A program made the translations under genes and the position numbers. 40,224 nucleotides of DNA, taken from NCBI GenBank assembly GCA_020349945.1, contig CP070704.1, positions 2,173,690-2,213,913 of the forward strand, read 5' to 3'. Shown in pieces: positions 1 through 8,187 of the stretch; the stretch's first letter is position 1; the number at the start of each line of letters is the position of its first letter. Source of the DNA: Deltaproteobacteria bacterium (GTDB lineage: Bacteria > Desulfobacterota > DSM-4660 > Desulfatiglandales > B25-G16). The notes below the pieces were generated by a model. It had not been told where the DNA came from. It searched no databases and worked only from the letters and a program-made list of their open reading frames with translations.

Positions 1-371
1 TTGCCGACCGTTATCTGGATGAGCTCTCCGGCGGGCAGCAGCAGCGGGTGGGTGTAGCCCGGGCCCTGGCAGCAGATCCCGATTATCTCCTCATGGATGA
101 ACCCTTTGGTGCATTAGATGCCCTGACGCGCGATACCCTCCAGCATGAGTTGTTATCCCTGAAGGAACGTCTGAAAAAGACAATTATTTTTGTTACTCAT
201 GACATCTTTGAGGCGATCACCTTGGGCGACCGGATAGCTATTCTCCACAAGGGGAAACTCGAGCAGGTAGGCAGCAAGGAGGAGGTTTTGAACTGCCCGG
301 AAAGCGAGTTTGTCATTGAGTTATTTTCTAAGCCCGCTAAACAACTGGCTGCATTCAAGGACATGATCTGA
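1..371 (+). CDS. ABC transporter ATP-binding protein, C-terminal part (betaine/choline type)
   Basis: This is the C-terminal third of an ABC ATPase cut by the left edge; the frame is open from base 3, so no start codon is visible. The signature LSGGQQQRVGVARALA is read from base 24, followed by the Walker B and D-loop stretch LLMDEPFGALD and the H-loop FVTHD. The protein would energise import by the membrane protein encoded next. Its stop overlaps the next start by one base (TGATG), so the two are translationally coupled. Assignment to the glycine betaine/carnitine/choline (OpuC/OsmV-like) group rests on that neighbour. The short tail after the H-loop suggests there is no full CBS pair, unlike many OpuCA proteins. 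Confidence 0.93.
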   Translation, partial: ADRYLDELSGGQQQRVGVARALAADPDYLLMDEPFGALDALTRDTLQHELLSLKERLKKTIIFVTHDIFEAITLGDRIAILHKGKLEQVGSKEEVLNCPESEFVIELFSKPAKQLAAFKDMI

Positions 372-1984
372 TGGCTGCTGAAGCTTTTATCGATTTTGTA
401 TTGTATAGGTTACCGCAACTGTGGCTCCGGACGGGCGAGCACCTGGTGCTAACCGGTGTTTCTACCGGCGCAGCCATAATATTAGGCGTTCCAATAGGCA
501 TTTTGGCCTCTCGGTTTGCGCAGCTGCGTGGCCCTCTGCTGGGAACGATAGGAATCCTGCAGACGATCCCGAGCCTCGCAATGTTGGCCATCCTCCTGGC
601 ACTCACTGGAAAGATTGGGGCCCTGCCCGCCATTATCGCCCTGGCATTGTATGCCCTACTTCCTATTGTGAGAAATACGCTTACGGGTATTCAAGGGGTC
701 TCTCCCGCAGCACTGGAGGCTGCCCGCGGCATAGGTATGACAGACCGTCAACAGCTATGGAAGGTCAAGATCCCCCTGGCCCTACCAGTTATCGTGGCCG
801 GCATCAGGACCGCCGCAGTCACAGGGGTGGGCATTGCGACCCTGTCGGCGTTTATCGGTGCGGGAGGGCTAGGGCAATTTATTAACCGGGGATTGGCCCT
901 TTCCAACACTAACCTCATCCTTCTCGGAGCCATTCCTGCCGCCCTACTTGCTCTGGTTGTGGACCTCTCGATCGCAGCCATGGGGTGGGGCCTAGAACCC
1001 CGCAGGCACCGCCATTTACCTCAACGTCTGCGGATACTACTTCAAGGTTTAACGCTCTTGCTTCCTTTTTTCATAGGGGTTGCTGGAGTCATTGCCTACA
1101 TCTCTGGAGCCGCAATGAGGCCTGTATCTAGCCCCACCTCAACAATAGCGGGCCAGGGCCGTGCAGCAAACGTGGTAATCGCATCGAAGAACTTTACCGA
1201 GCAACTCATCTTGGGTGAATTAATGGTTCAACTTATCGGGGAACGGACAGAGCTGACCGTCGAGCGGCGCTTTAACCTCGGGGGTACAATGATCTGTCAC
1301 GGCGCCATTGTGAACGGAGAAATCGACATCTATGCCGAGTATACGGGAACTGGGCTGACCACGATCTTAAGGCGGGAGGTTGTTTCTGATCCCGACGAGG
1401 TGTTCGATCTAGTAGCGCGGGAGTACCGAAATCGCTTCGACATAGAGTGGCTCCAGTCCTTTGGTTTTAATAACACCTATGCCATTACGGTAAGGGAAAG
1501 GGATGCCCAAATGCACGGATGGGGGAAGATCTCTGATCTCAAGGCATCCGCTCCAAATCTGCGGGCTGGTTTCACCTCCGAATTCATGGAACGACCTGAC
1601 GGGTACCCTGGTCTCCGAAAGGCATACGGGTTGAGTTTTGGCGAAGTTAGGGATCTTGATCCCGCGCTGATGTACGAGGCACTCGCCAAGGAGGAGGTAG
1701 ATGTTATTTGTGCGTTTGCTACGGACGGCCGTATTGCTGCTTATAAGCTAAAACTGCTCTTGGATAACCGAGATTTTTTCCCGCCTTACCAGGCTGCACC
1801 CATTGTGCGAAAAGAAGTCCTCAAATCTCATCCTGAAATTAGACAAGCGCTGGCTCCGCTTTCAGGGCTTCTTAATGATGCCACCATGCAAGGATTGAAC
1901 TATAAGGTAGATGGCAAAAAACGCTCACCCCGAGACGTTGCCCGTGAGTTCCTGAAATCCCATAACCTGTTAAATGAGGATTAA
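371..1984 (+). CDS. Fused permease and substrate-binding protein of a glycine betaine/choline-type ABC importer
   Basis: The protein has 537 residues. Residues 1-205 are a binding-protein-dependent permease with several hydrophobic spans and a typical EAA loop (ALEAARGIGMTDRQQLWKVKIPLALP, near 114-139; written here as family motif EAA...G). A further membrane span lies at about 223-247. Residues 268-535 form an OpuAC/OsmX-type binding domain: it opens with VIASKNFTEQLILGE and contains YAEYTGTGL. The binding domain is therefore tethered to the outer face of the membrane rather than free. Such permease-binding protein fusions are known in OpuC/ProWX-like systems. The substrate is probably a quaternary amine; the family also takes choline, carnitine and proline betaine, and sequence alone does not decide. 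The convergent methyltransferase cluster supports a methylated amine. Confidence 0.92.
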   Translation: MAAEAFIDFVLYRLPQLWLRTGEHLVLTGVSTGAAIILGVPIGILASRFAQLRGPLLGTIGILQTIPSLAMLAILLALTGKIGALPAIIALALYALLPIVRNTLTGIQGVSPAALEAARGIGMTDRQQLWKVKIPLALPVIVAGIRTAAVTGVGIATLSAFIGAGGLGQFINRGLALSNTNLILLGAIPAALLALVVDLSIAAMGWGLEPRRHRHLPQRLRILLQGLTLLLPFFIGVAGVIAYISGAAMRPVSSPTSTIAGQGRAANVVIASKNFTEQLILGELMVQLIGERTELTVERRFNLGGTMICHGAIVNGEIDIYAEYTGTGLTTILRREVVSDPDEVFDLVAREYRNRFDIEWLQSFGFNNTYAITVRERDAQMHGWGKISDLKASAPNLRAGFTSEFMERPDGYPGLRKAYGLSFGEVRDLDPALMYEALAKEEVDVICAFATDGRIAAYKLKLLLDNRDFFPPYQAAPIVRKEVLKSHPEIRQALAPLSGLLNDATMQGLNYKVDGKKRSPRDVAREFLKSHNLLNED

Positions 1985-2130
1985 TTACCTATGTGCAGGA
2001 TCGGAGTCGGCTCGGGGGGAGATGCCACGAAGTGGTTAGGAGAACTCTGATAGAAGGATTGTGCGTCCGGGGCCAGACGCTGAAGGTACGTACAAAGATG
2101 AAGGGTTTACCCTGCGGAGGGTGCATTATA

Positions 2131-3651
2131 CTAAAGGCAGATCCATTGGCCAACAGTCTCCACAGCACGGTGACTCCCAAAATGCTCGGTGAAGATGCGG
2201 AAGTAGTAAAGTTCTTCCTTGCTCCGAATTATTGGGTACTCGTCTTGAGCCTGGGCCAGCTCGCCATCGGTGATTATATCTTCAACGTAGGCTGGAAGTA
2301 GCCTCGCGGAACCGGACCCCTGCGAGAACTCCTCCTTGAGGCGCCAGGCCACACTTCTGGGCAGGAGGGACTCAAATGCCTTTCTGAAGATCCACTTTTC
2401 GATCTTCTGATCACCTTCTGGTTTCTGTTTGTATTCGGATGGGATGGCCAATGAATAATTCAGTAGTTCCCCGGATATGAGAGGCGCCACTACCCGAACA
2501 CCATGGCACTGGTTCATGCGATCCAGCCGTAGAGCGGCGTTGTTATGCAATAACCCGAGACATTCCCTCTGCCGCATAAATAGTTCTTCAGGTAGAAAAT
2601 TCTTAAGGTACGTGTACCCGCAGAATATCTCATCACCCCCCTCACCGGAGAGCAGTACCTGGACTCCGTGCTCCTTGGCATATTGAGAGATGAGGAAGTT
2701 CGACACTGCACTCCTGACTAGGGGAGGATCGAAGGATTCCAGATAATAGATAACCTCAGGTAAGACCTTCAAGATCTGCTCGAGTTCCACTGTCAGTTCC
2801 CGGTGGTCTGTGTTAAGATAGGTGGCCATGGCCCGAGCGTTTTGAATGTCACTGCTTTCCCCCACTCCTAAGGCAAAGGTCTTCAATTTGGCGTCTCCTC
2901 CGAACTTCTCTTTGCATGCCTCGCCAGCCAAATACGTGATTACGCTGCTATCGAGCCCCCCACTGAGGAGGCTGCCTGTTGGGATACGGAAGTCTACCCG
3001 ATTTCGTACACTTCGCCGGACCATGGAGGAGATGTCCTTCACCATTCGATCCACATTCGAATGGAGCTCTGTAGGCGGGGCCTTGGGCAATTCCGAAAAC
3101 CGGGTCAACCTCCCGCGCCTGTCCATAAAATAGCCTGCAGGGAATTCATGGACATCCTCGGTGACTTCGAGAATGCTTTTGAGTTCAGAGGCGAGGTATA
3201 GGGTCTGGCCCTTCCACCCATAATAGAGGGTCTTGATACCCAGGAGGTCTCTGGCCGCAAAGAGTTCATCCCCATCACACAGTGCAAAGGCAAAAATCGC
3301 GTCATTTAGATACCGGAACAAACCCGTGCCGGCACGTAGATAGAGATGAAGGAGCAGCCGTTCCTCCTTGAAAGGGCCGTGTGAGATCCCATGCATTTCT
3401 CCCAGTTCGTTCCGATTCCCGATCTGGCCGTCATAGCAGATCCTGAGATTGGCGTCTAACGGGCTTGACACGGGAAGCTCTATCCTTCCGTTTGTCGGAA
3501 CGTCGTCTGCCTGGAGGTAGTTTTGGGCAAAGATCATGCGGTCAGTCTTGCAGATGCCCGCGACAAAAGGACCACGATGCCTGATCTTATTGAACGCAGC
3601 CTCCACTTCGCTACGATCTGGCTTTCCATATGCGACTACAAATCCAGCCAT
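2131..3651 (-). CDS. Asparagine-synthetase-like protein with inactive glutaminase domain
   Basis: This 506-residue AsnB-fold protein has an N-terminal class II amidotransferase domain (about 1-190) and a C-terminal ATP-dependent synthetase domain with PP-loop SGGLDSS at 230-236, then LLSGEGGDEIFCGY and a KEEFSQGSG stretch resembling the KEQFSDGVG of true AsnB. The protein begins MAGF where active enzymes have MCGI/MCSI, so the catalytic Cys is Ala. The glutamine-binding NGE motif reads DGQ (near 74-76). Glutamine hydrolysis is therefore unlikely, and free ammonia or another amine would be the nitrogen donor. Beta-lactam synthetase is a known AsnB relative without this Cys. The gene follows the SAM methyltransferase by 20 bases and closes the minus-strand run. 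Its substrate is unknown. Confidence 0.85.
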   Translation of the reverse strand: MAGFVVAYGKPDRSEVEAAFNKIRHRGPFVAGICKTDRMIFAQNYLQADDVPTNGRIELPVSSPLDANLRICYDGQIGNRNELGEMHGISHGPFKEERLLLHLYLRAGTGLFRYLNDAIFAFALCDGDELFAARDLLGIKTLYYGWKGQTLYLASELKSILEVTEDVHEFPAGYFMDRRGRLTRFSELPKAPPTELHSNVDRMVKDISSMVRRSVRNRVDFRIPTGSLLSGGLDSSVITYLAGEACKEKFGGDAKLKTFALGVGESSDIQNARAMATYLNTDHRELTVELEQILKVLPEVIYYLESFDPPLVRSAVSNFLISQYAKEHGVQVLLSGEGGDEIFCGYTYLKNFLPEELFMRQRECLGLLHNNAALRLDRMNQCHGVRVVAPLISGELLNYSLAIPSEYKQKPEGDQKIEKWIFRKAFESLLPRSVAWRLKEEFSQGSGSARLLPAYVEDIITDGELAQAQDEYPIIRSKEELYYFRIFTEHFGSHRAVETVGQWICL

Positions 3652-3671
3652 ATAGCTCTCTCACCACCTGG

Positions 3672-4934
3672 CTACTTTCGAATCTCAAAAACCCCGACCA
3701 GGCTGTGGCCTACTCCCGTGCCAGGCTGGAGGGTCATCTCCAGCCTCCGAAGCGAATAGCCCAGATGTGGTTCAATGAAATTGGCGCGGACGTCACCCCA
3801 TTTGACCCATCCCACGCCCTCAATCACCTTTCGCATGATGTGCATGGCTTCCTTGAGAGGATCCGGATAAAATGGTTGAACCTGTGGGTCCGTACGCAGT
3901 TTTGCCGCTTCGGAGTCGTACTCGCTGAGTAAGGAGATAGTATAATTGACCAGGGCATTGCAGGACATGAAGAACATTTCGAAGAAGTTGTTAAGGTGAT
4001 CAAAGCCCGGCCGCGGCACGTGGTCTATCAGAAGGCGCTCAAGATCAGTGCGCAGGTAACTCTCAAAAAGGGAGTTTACTGCCAGGCGTAGATTCGGGCA
4101 GTTTTTATTGTACTCACCGGTCTCCATGTGCCTGCCGATCAAGATGGAGCGGTCAAAAATGGTAATGGGCTTGATCTCCGCTCCAGATTCCTTTGACGCC
4201 TGGTCCATGATCTTCATCATTTCATCTCTGGTCATGAGCCTCAAAGGAAATGACGAGACATCTACCTGACCTCGCTCATGCTCCGGATAAATATAGGAAA
4301 TGCGATAGTCCATGAAGTATTCCTGATCTGCCGGGTGATGCCATAGATCCTGCCACTCATAGGAGTATCGGCCGAGCCAGTCTCCTACCATGAGTGCCCG
4401 CTCTGGTGCATGTGTGCAAAGGTCAGCAATAATCTTTACGACCTGGTCGTCGTGAAAGTGGGAGAATGTGCCATAAGAGGTGAAATAGATATCAAAGGGC
4501 TCCTCTTTTTTCACTGAAGCAGGCAGACCCCTAGACACATCATCATGTATGAATCGAACTTTCTGATTGGCGCTGTGATAGGCCTCCGCCTGTTTCAGCA
4601 AATCCTCGTTGATGTCCAGCCCCACGTATTCCCTGAGCATATCAGATGTGATGGCAGCTATGATGTACTCGTATATGTCAGGATCCTTGGTTGTAACCCC
4701 CATCAAAAGGTCATAGCCATCACCGCTTCCACAGCCCAGATCCAAGATACGGACGCGCTTAAGTAGCCTTCTTTTCTCATCCATCAAATCGGTTAGGGCA
4801 GGACGGAGAAAAATTCCTGTTAGCTGATCTTCCCATAGTCTTCTCACGTTATCGTATTTTCCCAAGAGCCCAGTGGCCCTATCATATTTTCCCGTATAAG
4901 CTGCCTGTGAATAGGCCTTTTTTTCCGCCATCAT
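3672..4934 (-). CDS. SAM-dependent methyltransferase (class I) with C-terminal extension
   Basis: The protein has 420 residues. Motif I, RILDLGCGSGDGYDLL, lies near residues 62-77, and an acidic post-I motif reads YVGLDINEDLL, so the first about 230 residues are a Rossmann-fold SAM methyltransferase. The remaining 190 residues, rich in aromatic residues (GFDHLNNFFEMFFM), match no domain I can name. It lies 52 bases after the corrinoid-protein gene and 20 bases before the AsnB-like gene, which suggests co-transcription and a joint role with the latter. The substrate could be a small molecule such as an amino acid. Nothing in the sequence identifies it. Confidence 0.85.
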   Translation of the reverse strand: MMAEKKAYSQAAYTGKYDRATGLLGKYDNVRRLWEDQLTGIFLRPALTDLMDEKRRLLKRVRILDLGCGSGDGYDLLMGVTTKDPDIYEYIIAAITSDMLREYVGLDINEDLLKQAEAYHSANQKVRFIHDDVSRGLPASVKKEEPFDIYFTSYGTFSHFHDDQVVKIIADLCTHAPERALMVGDWLGRYSYEWQDLWHHPADQEYFMDYRISYIYPEHERGQVDVSSFPLRLMTRDEMMKIMDQASKESGAEIKPITIFDRSILIGRHMETGEYNKNCPNLRLAVNSLFESYLRTDLERLLIDHVPRPGFDHLNNFFEMFFMSCNALVNYTISLLSEYDSEAAKLRTDPQVQPFYPDPLKEAMHIMRKVIEGVGWVKWGDVRANFIEPHLGYSLRRLEMTLQPGTGVGHSLVGVFEIRK

Positions 4935-4986
4935 CCCAATCCTCGTCGTTTTCGGTAACTTGTATTTGTCGTGAATACTGTGTTTA

Positions 4987-5673
4987 TCAACCGGAAGACA
5001 TATTCTTCAATACATCGATGGCCTGGAAGGCATCTTTGCAATAGGCATCGGCCCCAATCTGTTTGGCAAACCCTTCAGATGTAGGCGCACCACCGACAAG
5101 GACCTTTATGTCCTCTCGAAGCCCCGCCTTCTGGAGTTCCTCGATAACCTCTCCCATGACCCGCATGGTAGTGGTCAGAAGGGCTGAGAGCCCCAAGAAG
5201 GAGGCCTGGTACTCACTGACAGCTTTGACAATCCGCTCAGTTGGCACATCAGCCCCCAAGTCAATGACCTCATAGCCAGCACCTTTCAGCATGATAGATA
5301 CAATGTTCTTGCCGATGTCGTGAAGGTCTCCAGCCACGGTTGCGATAACGAACTTGCCCCTGCTTTCCACGCCGGCCTTTGTCAGATGGGGACTCAGGAT
5401 GTCCATAGCGGCGCCGACACACTCTGCCGAAGCAAGCATATCAGGGATGAGATATTCTTCCCGCTGGAATTTTCCTCCCACCACTTCCATCCCCTTGGAA
5501 AGGCCTTCTATGACGATAGGCCTGGGGTCCAGGCCTCGCTCAAGCGCTTCCCTCAAGAGTTCAGTAACAGCCGGTTGCCCATCTAAACCCTCGTCGAAAC
5601 CCTCATCTTCAGCCTCGATCCTGCCCTGCACCACATTGAATGCAATCTTCTCTATGAGCTCTTGCTCGTGCAT
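4987..5673 (-). CDS. Corrinoid (B12-binding) methyl-carrier protein, MtbC/MttC/MtgC-like
   Basis: The protein has 228 residues and the standard two-domain layout: a helical cap (about 1-100) and a Rossmann B12-binding domain. The cobalt-ligating His lies in DLHDIGK (residues 116-122). SALLTTTM and the VGGAPTSEGFAKQIGADAY tail motif complete the cobalamin site. It carries the methyl group between an MttB-type enzyme and the methyltetrahydrofolate enzyme encoded upstream. The start ATG lies inside the 3' end of the preceding mttB-like gene (22-base overlap) behind a GGGAG ribosome site, so synthesis is probably coupled. Only one corrinoid protein is present for two MttB-like enzymes. The N-terminal segment has an acidic insert (EDEGFDEGLDG, 22-32). 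Confidence 0.95.
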   Translation of the reverse strand: MHEQELIEKIAFNVVQGRIEAEDEGFDEGLDGQPAVTELLREALERGLDPRPIVIEGLSKGMEVVGGKFQREEYLIPDMLASAECVGAAMDILSPHLTKAGVESRGKFVIATVAGDLHDIGKNIVSIMLKGAGYEVIDLGADVPTERIVKAVSEYQASFLGLSALLTTTMRVMGEVIEELQKAGLREDIKVLVGGAPTSEGFAKQIGADAYCKDAFQAIDVLKNMSSG

Positions 5674-7268
5674 AGCTTGCTCCCCGCTCTCAAATCGTTA
5701 TAACGAATTTCTTCTCCCTCGGTAGCCTCCCTGAGTCCTGGCAACAGTCCCGGGATCTCATCAAAAATGCGATCCACAATTACTTGATCCAGATGCGGTG
5801 GCCTCTCGCTCTCTAATCGGTTCATATGATCCAGCGCCTTCTCTAAAACCCTGTCTTCTAAACCCTTGGCCTCAAACCTATACGGACTGGAGACCTCTCC
5901 GGCACGCATGGCCTTTCGAATATGACGGGCGTAGAGCCGGTAACTGGAAGCCATGACCCTCTTCACTGTCACCAGCATCTCCTCCACCACAGAAGGGCCT
6001 ACTTTTGGCTCCCGCAGACACTGTTTGATCTTGCCGATCTGCTCATTGTCAAGCACCGCCTGGACCGGGCAGAAGCTGTTGGTCCGATCCAACAGGCCGA
6101 AGGCATAATGTATGTACTGAGCACCGCTCATGGCCATGTACAGATGCGTGAAGAGCTTCTCAAAAGTAGCCTGCATGCCCGGAACCTTTGCGTCACCCAC
6201 TCCTGCCGTTGAATAACAGGGAATCTTATAGAAACGGGCTAGCTGTACGCAGTCTATATTGTACTGGTTGAATTCAGGACACCCGTATAGGTCGTGAAGG
6301 TCATCCAATCGCGCTCTTACAGGCACGCTCCCATAAAGCACCGGCGCACCTTCTCTGATCAATTGCGTAAGGGTGATGCCGGCCAATATCTCTGCATTGA
6401 TCTGAGCCACCATACCCGCTTCTTGAATAGGGGCAGAGGAGCCACCCTGCGGGGATGAGGAAATAACCAAAGGCAGACCTGCTTCCACGATGGCGAACAC
6501 CTTCTCGGCCGTATCATCTACCATCTGAAGAGGGCTTTTGAAAACACAGGCTATGAAGGAGATAATCGGACTTCCTCTGAGGCCCTCAGGCCCTCCTGCG
6601 ATAAGTTCTGCCATTCGCACCACGTCGTTCAGATTCTCCAACTTGGTGAGTCCAGCCTGTACGTGCTTGGTTGTGTTATTCAGACTTGCAAAGAACTTGT
6701 TCACGTCGTGATTCTCAGGGGTGATCCCCGGGTCTTGTATGTTTAAAGGCCGGATAAAGAAATCCAGATGCTCCAATTTGTCGCACAGTCTGGCCGCACG
6801 GCTGAGTAGGCCTGTATTGCCCCGGAGTTCTGTAAAACGAGGAACTCTCACCGTAAGGCTGCCGTCATGAACACTGACAAAGTCGTCCATCTCCGTTTCA
6901 ATCCAAATATTGGCTTCGGACCCCGAGCCAAAGTAGACTCGGGGCACTTCTGCATCGAGCAGTAGCTGGTTTTCCCGCCTCCTCGCCCCAAGCACAAAGC
7001 GAGAGGGGGCCCGAGCTACCGCCTCCTTTATAAGGCCGGAGGGGAAACGTACACGCCAACACCCTGAATGCTTCTCCTTTTCTTCCCAAACCGTGGCCCC
7101 ATGAGCCTTGAAAAGGCTCGCTGCACGCTCGTTGTAACACCAGATACCCGGCTCGGCCAAAATGCGCAGTGATGCCTCATCGAGCCATTCCACCTGGTCC
7201 GGACTTAATCGTTCGTACGGTTTGACCACAACACCTTCCCTGAATGTCTCTGTCACCCGATCCTCCAT
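5652..7268 (-). CDS. MttB-family (non-pyrrolysine) corrinoid methyltransferase A
   Basis: The protein has 538 residues and belongs to the trimethylamine methyltransferase MttB family; family-typical segments include PLVISSSPQGGSSAP (267-280), PVLYGSVP (309-316) and STAGVGDAK (353-361). Its full length is read without an amber codon, so it lacks pyrrolysine like MtgB, MtpB and MtcB, which demethylate glycine betaine, proline betaine and carnitine. The predicted reaction is methyl transfer from a quaternary or tertiary amine to the corrinoid protein encoded immediately downstream. It is about 50 residues longer than the second copy, mainly at both ends. The gap to the methyltetrahydrofolate enzyme gene is 104 bases. 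The exact amine is not deducible. Confidence 0.92.
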   Translation of the reverse strand: MEDRVTETFREGVVVKPYERLSPDQVEWLDEASLRILAEPGIWCYNERAASLFKAHGATVWEEKEKHSGCWRVRFPSGLIKEAVARAPSRFVLGARRRENQLLLDAEVPRVYFGSGSEANIWIETEMDDFVSVHDGSLTVRVPRFTELRGNTGLLSRAARLCDKLEHLDFFIRPLNIQDPGITPENHDVNKFFASLNNTTKHVQAGLTKLENLNDVVRMAELIAGGPEGLRGSPIISFIACVFKSPLQMVDDTAEKVFAIVEAGLPLVISSSPQGGSSAPIQEAGMVAQINAEILAGITLTQLIREGAPVLYGSVPVRARLDDLHDLYGCPEFNQYNIDCVQLARFYKIPCYSTAGVGDAKVPGMQATFEKLFTHLYMAMSGAQYIHYAFGLLDRTNSFCPVQAVLDNEQIGKIKQCLREPKVGPSVVEEMLVTVKRVMASSYRLYARHIRKAMRAGEVSSPYRFEAKGLEDRVLEKALDHMNRLESERPPHLDQVIVDRIFDEIPGLLPGLREATEGEEIRYNDLRAGSKLCTSKSS

Positions 7269-7372
7269 GCATTCATCCTCTGCCCATTGCCAGTCGCTGT
7301 GGTTATCGGTTTTCAGCGATTCGTTCTATTCTCCGGCCAGAACAAGGCACTGATTCACCCTTACAGGAAAAA

Positions 7373-8170
7373 CTAACCACCTCGAAAGGCGCGGATGTAG
7401 CCCCGACAATGCCGGTCCTTTCCCAACAGGACATAGGCTGTCTTCACCGCATCCATTAACTCCTTATCCAGCGGGTCCATGATGGTCGCATCGAGACCAG
7501 TGAAAATGGCCATCTGAAGGAAAGCCGTATTCAGCCTAGCCCGTGCAGGCAGGCCATATGAGATGTTGGAAAGCCCCACTATAGTCTTGGCCATGGGCAA
7601 TGTCTCCTTTACCTTCATCAAGGTGTAGAGCGTCACCAGTCCCTGGTTTACATCTGTACTGATGGGCAAAACCAGCGGATCAAAGAACACAGACTCGAGA
7701 AGAACCCCATACTTTTCACAGACCCTAGCTATGTTTTTGCAAGCCCTGATGCGGTCTTCCACGCTCGAGGGGACGCCTGTTTCATCCATGGAGAGTGCTA
7801 CCAAAGGGACATTATAGCTCTTTGCAAGGGGCACTACTTTTTCTAGGCTACTTTTCTCGGCTTTCGTTGAGTTGATGAGAGTGGGCCTTCCGTTGCGTGC
7901 ATCGAGAGCTGCCTCCAGAACCGCTGGATCCGCGCTGTCGATGCAAAGGGCTGTGTCTACTTCCCGTTGAATCGTCTGAACTGCCCATTGCATTGCCCTG
8001 ATCTCATCCTCCTGGGATCCCACTCCAGTTCCCACATTTATATCGATATAATCAGCGCCTGCGGTAGCCTGTCTCTTCGTTAATTCCAGCAGTGCTTCCT
8101 TATCTCTTTGCCTTATTATGACCCTGACTTTCGGGATGGTTGCATTTATCTTTTCTCCAATAATGATCAT
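7373..8170 (-). CDS. Methyltetrahydrofolate:corrinoid methyltransferase (MtgA/AcsE-like)
   Basis: This 265-residue pterin-binding TIM-barrel protein has the family landmarks DYIDINVG (40-47), CIDSADP (76-82), NSTKAEK (100-106), FDPLVLP (163-169) and GLSNISYGLP (199-208). It should move the methyl group from the methylated corrinoid protein to tetrahydrofolate (or the reverse), joining amine demethylation to the folate branch of one-carbon metabolism. A dihydropteroate synthase is unlikely because the NSTKAEK and GLSNISYGLP segments are typical of the methyltransferases. It sits 17 bases after the second mttB-like gene behind a GGAGGGG ribosome site. MtgA of the glycine betaine system of Desulfitobacterium is a functional precedent for this gene arrangement. 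Confidence 0.92.
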   Translation of the reverse strand: MIIIGEKINATIPKVRVIIRQRDKEALLELTKRQATAGADYIDINVGTGVGSQEDEIRAMQWAVQTIQREVDTALCIDSADPAVLEAALDARNGRPTLINSTKAEKSSLEKVVPLAKSYNVPLVALSMDETGVPSSVEDRIRACKNIARVCEKYGVLLESVFFDPLVLPISTDVNQGLVTLYTLMKVKETLPMAKTIVGLSNISYGLPARARLNTAFLQMAIFTGLDATIMDPLDKELMDAVKTAYVLLGKDRHCRGYIRAFRGG

Positions 8171-8187
8171 CGAGCACCCCTCCTAAC

